A DNA stretch of 64,000 nt from Anastatus disparis (Eukaryota; Arthropoda; Insecta; Hymenoptera; Eupelmidae): NCBI GenBank assembly GCA_017163975.1, contig JAFFSR010000277.1, positions 4,436,001 through 4,500,000 of the forward strand. Reading direction: 5' to 3'. A program made the translations under genes and the position numbers. The notes below the pieces were generated by a model, which was given only the letters and a program-made list of their open reading frames with translations, made no database searches and was not told where the DNA came from. Below are positions 54,172 through 64,000 of this stretch, piece after piece. Numbering within the stretch: position 1 is the first letter of the stretch; each line of letters begins with the position of its first letter.

Positions 54172-56450
54172 TCAGTTATCGCTATAGTTATGTAGTAATT
54201 ACTATAGTCATGTAGTAATCACTATAATTATGTAGTGATGACATTTAGATTCATGTAGTACTTACTATAGTTATGTAGTAGTTACTATATTTATGTATTA
54301 GTTACTATAGTAATTATTATATTTATGTATTAGTTACTATAGTAATGTAGTAATTATTATAGTTATGTAGTAATTATTATATTTATGTATTAGTTACTAT
54401 AGTAATGTGGTAATTATTATAGTTATGTAGTCAAAACTAGCGTTATTTAGTGATTACTATAGTTATGTAGTGACGACTTGACCTTTTAAGTTATCGCTAT
54501 AATTATGTAGTCATTACTATAGTGATGAAGTTGTTACTGTTGTAATGTAGTGATTACTATAGTTATGTGGTTTTCGCTATAATTATGTCGCCAACACTAT
54601 AGTTTGGAGTAATAACTATAGCTATGTAGTGATTACTATAGTTATGTAGAAATCACTACAGTTACAGAGTTTTTTATACAGGTATGTAGTCACAACTATA
54701 GTTATGTTGTAATTACTATATTTATGTAGTAATTATTATAGTCATGTAGTGATTACTATAGTTATGTAGTAACCATTGTAATTATATAGTAAATTCAATG
54801 GTTATTTATTGATTACTATAGTTATGTAGTGACGACTACAGCTATGAAGTAATCATTATTGTGATGTAGTTCGAATAATAGTTATATTGTAATGATGATA
54901 GTTAAGTAGTACTACATTTTTGTAATAATTACTATAATAATGGAGTAATTACTAAAGTTTTGTAGTGTTTACTGTAGTTACGTAGTGATCACTATAGCTA
55001 TGTAGTATCAACTATAGCTATACACTAATCACTATAATTATGTAGTGTTCACTATAGTTAATTAGAAGCGACTAAAGCTATGTAGTAATCACTTTAATTA
55101 TGTAGTGATGACATTTAGATTCGTGTAGTACTTACTATAGTTATGTAGTAATTACTATATTTATGTAGAAATTATTATAATTATATAGAAAATTTAATGG
55201 TTAATTATTGATTACTATAGTTATGTAGTGAAGACTATAGCTATGAAGTAATCATTATTGTGATGTAGTTAAAATTATACTTATATTGTAATAATGGTAG
55301 TTAAGTAGTAATATATTTCTGTAATAATTACTATAGTAATGGAGTAATTACTAAAGTTTTGTAGTATTTACTGTAGTTATGTAGTGATCACTATAGCAAT
55401 ATAGCAATTACTACAGTTGCGTAGTGATTACTAGATTTATGTACTATTTACTGTAGTTGTGTAGTAATTACTATAGTTTTTTAGTATTAGCTATAGTTAT
55501 GTAGTGATTACTATAGTTATATAGTGATTACTATGGTTCTGTAGTACCGACTTAAGCTATACAGTAATCACTATAATCATGTAGTGTTTACTAAAATTAA
55601 TTAGAAACGAATATAGCTGTGTAGTAATCACTATAGTGATGTAGTAATCACTATAATTATGTAGTGATTACATTGAGATTCATTTAGTACTTACTATAGT
55701 TATGTGGTAATTACTATATTTATGTAGTAATTATTATAGTCATTTAGTTATATCTACAGCTATGTAGTAATCGCTACAGTTATAAAGTAATTGCTACAGT
55801 TATGTAGTAATCACTATAGTTATGTAGTTATTACTATATTGATGTAATAATGATTATAGTTATGTTGCAGTCACTATAAATATGTAGTAATTACTCTATC
55901 TATTGAAAAATTATTATGGTTATATTGTAACTATTATGGTTATATATGATTCAGAATAGTTATGTAATGACGACTATAGTTATATAGTAATCACCATACT
56001 GATGCAGTTATTTCTATAGATATGCAGTAATTACTATATTTGAGTTGTGATCACTATATTTATGTAGTGAGTACTGTAGATGTGTTGTAATTACTATTGT
56101 TATGTGGTATCGACTATAGCTTAATAGTAATTAATATAGCTATGTAGTGATTACTAGATTTATGTAGTATTTATTATAATTATGTAGTTACGAATATATT
56201 TATGTAGCAGTTACTGTAGCGATGTAAAAATCATCAATATAAAAATGTAGTAATCTCTTTGTTTATGTAGTGATTACTATTGTTGTGTAGTAATTACTAT
56301 ATTTCTGTTGTATTTACTATAGGTATGTAAATATTACTATAGATCTATAGTGACGATTGAAGCTTCATTGTAATCCCTATAGTTATGTCGTAATTCATAT
56401 TAATTTAAATGTAATTTATAGTAATTTGAAAAGTCATGTAGTAATCACTA
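54172..56450 (-). repeat. 20-bp minisatellite, left arm (inverted), degenerate
   Basis: The unit is ACTATAGTTATGTAGTAATT, repeated about 110 times with many substitutions and a few indels. ACTATAGT is self-complementary and TAGTAATTACTA nearly so. The unit is the reverse complement of the right-arm monomer (ACTATAGTAATCACTACATA class). No higher-order period is evident in this arm, so it looks older or less homogenised. Confidence 0.93.
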
Positions 56451-56854
56451 CAATTTCACAAATTTGCAAATCTATTATATTTACAATTGAAAAAAATTAC
56501 TCTCCTCAGGTGGCACAAAAGGACGAACCACTTACACTTCCTGACTTTCCTAGAATATTCGATGCACAAAAAAACTTTAGCAAACAGAATTAGCTCATGT
56601 TTGTAAATAAATTAATCATTAGAATAACTTAAATCATTATAACGTATTATACTGAGATGATATTTAATTCAAAAAAAAAAGAACAAAAAATCTTATATGC
56701 ATTCAATATATACTCAAATATGTACTTTGACTGCATTTAAAATAGTTGGACATTCTTTGTAATCAGACTTGATCAGTTTTCAGCTTCAACTCAAACTAGA
56801 AAAGTTATATAAAAAAAATAAAAAGAATTCAACATTGAAACAGTTTTATTGATA
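56451..56854. other. Unique spacer between the two minisatellite arms
   Basis: About 400 bp without the 20-bp unit. It contains a candidate terminal exon (56510-56594), an AATAAA-like site at 56607, and otherwise AT-rich sequence. The arms run in opposite orientations on either side. Confidence 0.7.
56510..56594 (+). CDS. Candidate 3'-terminal exon, unrecognised
   Basis: After a pyrimidine-rich acceptor-like ACTCTCCTCAG (56500-56510), an open frame reads VAQKDEPLTLPDFPRIFDAQ then KNFSKQN and stops at TAG (56592-56594). A polyadenylation-type AATAAA follows about 13 bp later (56607). The codons are less AT-biased than the flanks, and the peptide is not low-complexity. If real, the preceding intron would contain the 2.3-kb minisatellite arm. 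Single-exon evidence only; a chance ORF is possible. Confidence 0.35.
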
Positions 56855-59800
56855 TATACATAACTATAATAATAACTATGTTACTATGGTAATTAATACA
56901 TAAATATAGTAATTACTATCTAACTATAGTAAATACTACAGAAATCTAAATGTCATCACTACATAATTATAGTAATTACTACATAGCTATAGTCGTTTCT
57001 AATTACCTATACTGAACACTACATAATTATAGTGATTACTGTATAGCTATAGTCGATACTACATACCTATAGTCGCTTCTAATTAACTACAATGAACACT
57101 ACATAATTATAGTGATTACTGTATGGCTATGGTCGATACTACATAACCATAGTAGTCACTAGATAACTATAGTTAATAGTACAAAACTATAGTAATAACT
57201 GCATAACAATAGCGATAACTATAAAGCTATAGTTGTCACTACATAACTATAGTAATCACTACATAACTATAGCTTATACTACAAAACTATAGTAAATACT
57301 ACAATACTATAGTAATGACTGCATAACAATAGCGATAACTATAAAGCTATAGTTGTCACTACATAACTATCGTAATCACTACAGAACTATAGTAATCACT
57401 ACGTAGCTACAGTAATTACTTTGAACTATAGTAGTGGCGATATAATTATAGCGATAACCACATAACTATAGTAATGACTGCATAACAATAGCAATAACTA
57501 TAAAGCTATAGTTATCACTTCATAACTATAGTAATCACTACATTACTATAGCTTATGCTACAAAACTATAGTAAACAGTACAAAACTATGGTAATGACTG
57601 CATAACAATAGCGATAACTATAAAGCTATAGTTGTCACTACTTAACTATAGTAATCACTACATAACTATAGCTTATATTACAAAACTATAGTAAATACTA
57701 CAATACTATAGTAATGACTGAATAACAATAGCGATAACTATAAAGTTATAGTTGTCACTACATAACTATCGTAATCACTACAGAACTATAGCTTATACTA
57801 CAAAACTATACTAAACAGTAGAAAACTATAGTAATGACTGCATAACAATAGGATAACTATGAAGCTATAGTTGTCACTACATAACTATAGTAATCACTAC
57901 GTAGCTACAGTAATTACTTTGAACTATAGTAGTGGCGATATAATTATAGCGATAACCACATAACTATGGTAATGACTGCATAACAATAGCGATAACTATA
58001 AAGCTATATTTGTCACTACATAACGATAGTAATCACTACATTACTATAGCTTATGCTACAAAACTATAGTTAATAGTACAAAACTATAGTAATGACTGCA
58101 TAACGATAGCGATAACTATAAAGCTATAGTTGTCACTACACAACTATAGTAATCACTACAGAACTATAGCTTATACTACAAGACTATAGTTAATAGTACA
58201 AAACTATAGTAATGACTACATAACAATAGCGATAACTATAGAGCTATAGTTGTCACTACATAACTATAGTAATCACCACATAACTATAGCTTATACTACA
58301 AAACTATAGTAAATATTACAAAACTATGGTAATGACTGCATAACAGTAGCGATAACTATAAAGCTATGTCAGTAATAACTATAGTAATCACAACATAACT
58401 ATAGTAATCACTACATAACTATAGCTCATACTACAAAACTATAGTAAATAGTACAAAACTATAGTAGTGACTGCATAACAATAGCGATAACTACAAAGCT
58501 ATAGTTGTAACTACATAACTATAGTAATCACTACATAGCTATAGTAATTACTTCGAACTATAGTGGTGGCGATATAATTATAGCGATAACCACATAACTA
58601 TAGTAATAACTGCATAACAATAGCGATAACTGGAAAGCTATAGTTGTCACTACATAACTATAGTAATGACTACATAACTATAGCTTATATTACAAAACTA
58701 TAGTAAATACTTAAATACTGTAGTAATGACTGCTGAACAATAGCGAAAACCATAAAGCTATAGTTGTCACTGCATAACTATAGTAATCACTACATAACTA
58801 AAGCTTATACTACAAAACTATAGTTGATAGTACAAAACTATAGTAGTGACTGCATAACAATAGCGATAACTATAAAGCTATAGTTGTCACTACATAACTA
58901 TAGTAATCACCACATAACTATAGCTTATGCTACAGAACTATATTTAATAGTACAAAACTATAGTAATGACTGCATAACAATAGCGATAACTATAAAGCTA
59001 TAGTTGCCACTTCATAACTATAGTAATCACTACATAACTATAGCTTATACTACAAAACTATAGTGAATACTACAAAACTATAGTAATGACTGCCTAACAA
59101 TAGCGATAACTATAAAGCTATAGTTGTCACTACATAACTATATACATAACTATAGTAATCACTACAGAACTATATCTTATACTACAAATCTATAGTAAAT
59201 AGTAGAAAACTATAGTAATGACTGTATAACAATAGCGATAACTATAAAGCTATAGTTGTCACTACATAACTATAGTAATCACTACAAAACTATAGCTTAT
59301 ACTACAAAACTATAGTAAATAGTAGAAAACTATAGTAATGACTGCATAACAATGGCGATAACTATAAAGCTATAGTTGTCACTACACAACTATAGTAATC
59401 ACTACAGAACTATAGCTTATACTACAAAACTATAGTAAATAGTAGGAAACTATAGTAATGACTGTATAACAATAGCGATAACTATAAAGCTATAGTTGTC
59501 ACTACATAACTATAGTAATCACTACAGAACTATAGCTTGTACTACAAAACTATAGTAAATAGTAGAAAACTATAGTAATGACCGCATAACAATGGCGATA
59601 ACTATAAAGCTATAGTTGTCACTACATAACTATAGTAATCAGTACATAGCTATAGTAATTACTTCGAACTATAGTAGTGGCGATATAATTATAGCGATAA
59701 CCACATAACTATAGTAATAACTGCATAACAATAGCGATAACTGTAAAGCTATAGTTGTCACTACATAACTATAGTAATCACTACAAAACTATAGCTTATA

Positions 59801-62800
59801 TTATAAAACTATAGTAAATAATTAAATACTGTAGTAATAACTGCATAACAATAGCGATAACTATAAAGCTATAGTTGTCACTGCATAACTATAGTAATCA
59901 CTACAGAACTATAGCTTACACTACCAAACTATAGTGAATACTACAAAACTATAGTAATGACTGCCTAACAATAGCGATAACTATAAAGCTATAGTTGTCA
60001 CTACACAACTATAGTAATCACTACAGAACTATAGCTTATACTACAAAACTATAGTAAATAGTACAAAACTATAGTAGTGACTGCATAACAATAGCGATAA
60101 CAACAAAGCTATAGTTGTCACTACATAACTATAGTAATCAGTACATAGCTATAGTAATTACTTCAAACTATAGTAGTGGCGATATAATTATAGCGATAAC
60201 CACATAACTATAGTAATAACTGCATAACAATAGCGATAACTGTAAAGCTATAGTTGTCACTACATAACTATAATAATGACTACATAACTATAGCTTATAT
60301 TACAAAACTATAGTAAATAATTAAATACTGTAGTAATAACTGCATAACAATAGCGATAACTATAAAGCTATAGTTGTCACTGCATAACTATAGTAATCAC
60401 TACATAACTATAGCTTATACTACAAAACTATAGTGAATACTACAATACTATAGTAATGACTGCATAACAATAGCGATAACTATAAAGCTATAGTTGTCAC
60501 TACATAACTATCGTAATCACTACAGAACTATAGCTTATACTACAAAACTATAGTAAATAGTAGAAAACTATAGTAATGACTGCATAACAATAGGATAACT
60601 ATAAAGCTATAGTTGTCACTACATGACTATAGTAATCACTACGTAGCTACAGTAATTACTTTGAACTAAAGTAGTGGCGATATAATTATAGCGATAACCA
60701 CATAACTATAGTAATGACTGCATAACAATAGCAATAACTATAAAGCTATAGTTATCACTACATAACTATAGTACTCACTACATTACTATAGCTTATGCTA
60801 CAAAACTATAGTAAACAGTACAAAACTATGGTAATGACTGCATAACAATAGCGATAACTATAAAGCTATAGTTGTCACTACTTAACTATAGTAATGACTA
60901 CAGAACTATAGCTCATACTACAAAACTATATTAAATAGTAGAAAACTATGGTAATGACTGCATAACAATAGCGATAACTATAAAGCTATAGTTGTCACTA
61001 CATAACGATAGTAATCACTACATAACTATAGCTTATGCTACGAAACTATAGTTAATAGTACAAAACTATAGTAATGACTGCATAACGATAGCGATAACTA
61101 CAAAGCTATAGTTGTCACTACAAAACTATAGTAATCACTACAGAACTATAGCTTATACTACAAGACTATAGTTAATAGTACAAAACTTTAGTAATGACTA
61201 CATAACAATAGCGATAACTATAAAGCTATAGTTGTCACTATATAACTATAGTAATCACCACATAACTATAGCTTATACTACAAAACTATAGTAAATACTC
61301 AAATACTGTAGTAATGACTGCATAACAATAGCGAAAACCATAAAGCTATAGTTGTCACTACATAACTATAGTATTCACCACATAACTATAGCTTATGCTA
61401 CAGAACCATATTTAATAGTACAAAACTATAGTAATGACTACATAACAATAGCGATAACTATAAAGCTATAGTTGTCACTACATAACTATAGTAATCACCA
61501 CATAACTATAGCTTATACTACAGAACTATAGTAAATACTTAAATACTGTAGTAATGACTGCATAACAATAGGATCACTATAAAGCTATAGTTGTCACTAC
61601 ATAACTATAGTAATCACTACGTAGCTACAGTAATTACTTTGAACTATAGTAGTGGCGATATAATTATAGCGATAACCACATAACTATGGTAATGACTGCA
61701 TAACAATAGCGATAACTATAAAGCTATAGTTGCCACTACATAACTATAGTAATCACTACATAACTTTAGCTTATACTACAAAACTATAGTGAATACTACA
61801 AAACTATAGTAATGGCTGCCTAACAATAGCGATAACTATAAAGCTATAGTTGTCACTACATAACTATAGTAATCACTACAGAACTATATCTTAAACTACA
61901 AAACTATAGTAAATAGTAGAGAACTATAGTAATGACTGTATAACAATAGCGATAACTATAAAGCTATAGTTGTCTTTACATAACTATAGTAATCACTACA
62001 AAACTATAGCTTATACTAAAAAACTATAGTAAATAGTAGAAAACTATAGTAATGACTGCATAACAATGGCGATAACTATAAAGCTTTAGTTGTCACTACA
62101 CAACTATAGTAATCACTACAGAACTATAGCTTATACTACAAAACTATAGTAAATAGTAGGAAACTATAGTAATGACTGTATAACAATAGCGATAACTATA
62201 AAGCTATAGTTGTCACTACATAACTATAGTAATCACTACAGAACTATAGCTTGTACTACAAAACTATAGTAAATAGTAGAAAACTATAGTAATGACTGCA
62301 TAACAATGGCGATAACTATAAAGCTATAGTTGTCACTACACAACTATAGAAATCACTACAGAACTATAGCTTATACTACAAAACTATAGTGAATAGTAAA
62401 AAACTATAGTAATGACTGCATAACAATGGCGATAACTATAAAGCTATAGTTGTCACTACACAACTATAGAAATCACTACAGAACTATAGCTTATACTACA
62501 AAACTATAGTGAATAGTAAAAAACTATAGTAATGACTGCATAACAATAGCGATAACTATAAAGCTATGGTTGTCACTACATAACTATAGTAATCACTACA
62601 TAACTATAGCTTATAGTACAAAACTATAGTAAATATTACAAAAGTATAGTAATGACTGAATAACAGTAGCTATAACTGTAATGCTATGTCAGTACATAAC
62701 TATAGTAATCACAACATAACTATAGTAATCACTACATAACTATAGCTTATACTACAACACTATAGTGAATAGTACAAAACTATAGTAATGGCTGCATAAC

Positions 62801-64000
62801 AATAGCGATAACTGTGAAGCTATAGTTGTCACTACATAACTATAGTAATAACTACATAACTATAGCTTATATTACAAAACTATAGTAAATACTAAAATCC
62901 TATAGTAATGACTGCATAACAATAGCGATAACTATAAAGCTATAGTTGTCACTACATAACTATCGCAATCAGTTCATAACTAAAGCTTTTGCTGCAGAAC
63001 TATAGTTAATTGTACGAAACTATAGTAATGACTGCAGAACAATAGTGATAACTATAAAGCTATAGTTGTCACTACCTGACTATAGTAATCACTACATAAC
63101 TCTAGCTTATACTACAAAACTATAGTGAATACTACAAAACTATAGTAATGACTGCCTAACAATAGCGATAACTATAAAGCTATAGTTGTCACTACATAAC
63201 TATAGTAATCACTACAGAACTATAGCTTATATTATAAAACTATAGAAAATACTAAAATACTATAGTAATGACTGCATAACAATAGCGATAACTATAGAGC
63301 TATAGTTGTCACTACATAACTATAGTAATCACTACAGAACTATAGCTTACACTACCAAACTATAGTAAATACTACAGAACTATAGTAATGACTGCCTAAC
63401 AATAGCGATAACTATAAAGCTATAGTTGTCACTACATAACTATAGTAATCACTACAGAACTATAGCTTATACTACAAAACTATAGTGAATAGTAGAAAAC
63501 TATAGTAATGACTGCATAACAATAGGATAACTATAAAGCTATAGTTGTCACTACATAACTATAGTAATCACTACGTAGCTACAGTAATTACTCTGAACTA
63601 TAGTAGTGGCGATATAATTATAGCGATAACCACATAACTATAGTAATGACTGCATAACGATAGCAATAACTATAAAGCTATAGTTATCACTACATAACTA
63701 TAGTACTCACTACATAACTATAGTACTCACTACATAACTATAGTACTCACTACATTACTAAAGCTTATGCTACAAAACTATAGTAAACAGTACAAAACTA
63801 TGGTAATGACTGCATAACAATAGCGATTACTATAAAGCTATAGTTGTTACTACTTAACTATAGTAATCACTACATAACTATAGCTTAAATTACAAAACTA
63901 TAGTAAATACTACAATACTATAGTAATGACTGCATAACAATAGCGATAACTATAAAGCTATAGTTGTCACTACATAACTATCGTAATCACTACAGAACTA
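56855..64000 (+). repeat. 20-bp minisatellite, right arm, with 120-bp higher-order repeat
   Basis: After about 300 bp of simple units, the array settles into six distinct 20-bp monomers in fixed order: CATAACAATAGCGATAACTA, TAAAGCTATAGTTGTCACTA, CATAACTATAGTAATCACTA, CATAACTATAGCTTATACTA, CAAAACTATAGTAAATACTA, CAAAACTATAGTAATGACTG. The 120-bp period holds for several kilobases (for example 58921-59140 and 61981-62580). An alternative block with CGTAGCTACAGTAATTACTT, TGAACTATAGTAGTGGCGAT and ATAATTATAGCGATAACCAC replaces three of these at eight places. The array runs off the right edge. Confidence 0.96.

Noticed and set aside
56855..64000. CRISPR array
   Set aside because: Unit length of 20 bp without unique spacers, eukaryotic context and no cas-like genes. 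It is a minisatellite.

Overview
This window looks like AT-rich, gene-poor nuclear DNA from an arthropod, most likely an insect. The evidence is short introns with GT/AG borders, an Arg/Lys-rich Tc1-type transposase, hAT, Helitron and non-LTR remnants of arthropod type, TTAA-flanked foldback elements, and long (TA)n, (GA)n and (TG)n tracts. There is no bacterial gene organisation. I found no complete host gene. Almost everything that can be explained is a transposable element, a tandem repeat or an inverted repeat, so the window reads as heterochromatin-like or intergenic DNA. The species cannot be named from sequence alone.

Layout. 1-1.1 kb: a Helitron-type element on the minus strand with an OTU cysteine-protease ORF and the start of the Rep region, running off the left edge. 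2.6-9.8 kb: a mosaic of related minisatellite blocks (about 110 bp, 106 bp and 152 bp periods) around a decayed DDE-type transposase (4.68-5.79 kb). 9.85-11.5 kb: a second, decayed Helitron Rep whose HUH motif is destroyed. 11.5-13.7 kb: a polypurine block followed by a 1.3-kb TG-rich array. 14.4-14.8 kb: a truncated LINE. 14.8-16.8 kb: unrecognised decayed sequence. 17.7-21.3 kb: a satellite of about 160 bp in two orientations, interrupted by a 695-bp palindromic element with a TTA duplication and adjoined by a TTAA-flanked foldback. 21.9-23.3 kb: a Tc1-like transposase pseudogene with an intron. 24.4-31.3 kb: hairpin elements and a DNA transposon with long inverted ends and an N-terminal transposase remnant. 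34.2-34.6 kb: a palindrome around (TA)n.

35.88-38.27 kb is a triple nest: a TTAA foldback element interrupted by a hAT (8-bp duplication), which itself contains a tRNA-derived SINE. 39.4-44.3 kb holds spliced-looking and zinc-finger coding remnants on the minus strand, apparently split by a plus-strand LINE (40.2-43.7 kb). 47.2-49.3 kb is a foldback followed by three tandem copies of a roughly 0.5-kb unit with shrinking (GA)n tracts. 54.2-64.0 kb is a very large 20-bp minisatellite: a 2.3-kb left arm, a 0.4-kb unique spacer carrying a candidate terminal exon, and a 7.1-kb right arm in the opposite orientation. The right arm has a higher-order repeat of six 20-bp monomers (120 bp) and runs off the right edge.

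The genes do not form a pathway. The strongest novelty candidates are the higher-order inverted minisatellite, the OTU-bearing Helitron, the nested insertions with readable target duplications, and the host-like exons at 39.4-40.1 and 56.5 kb.
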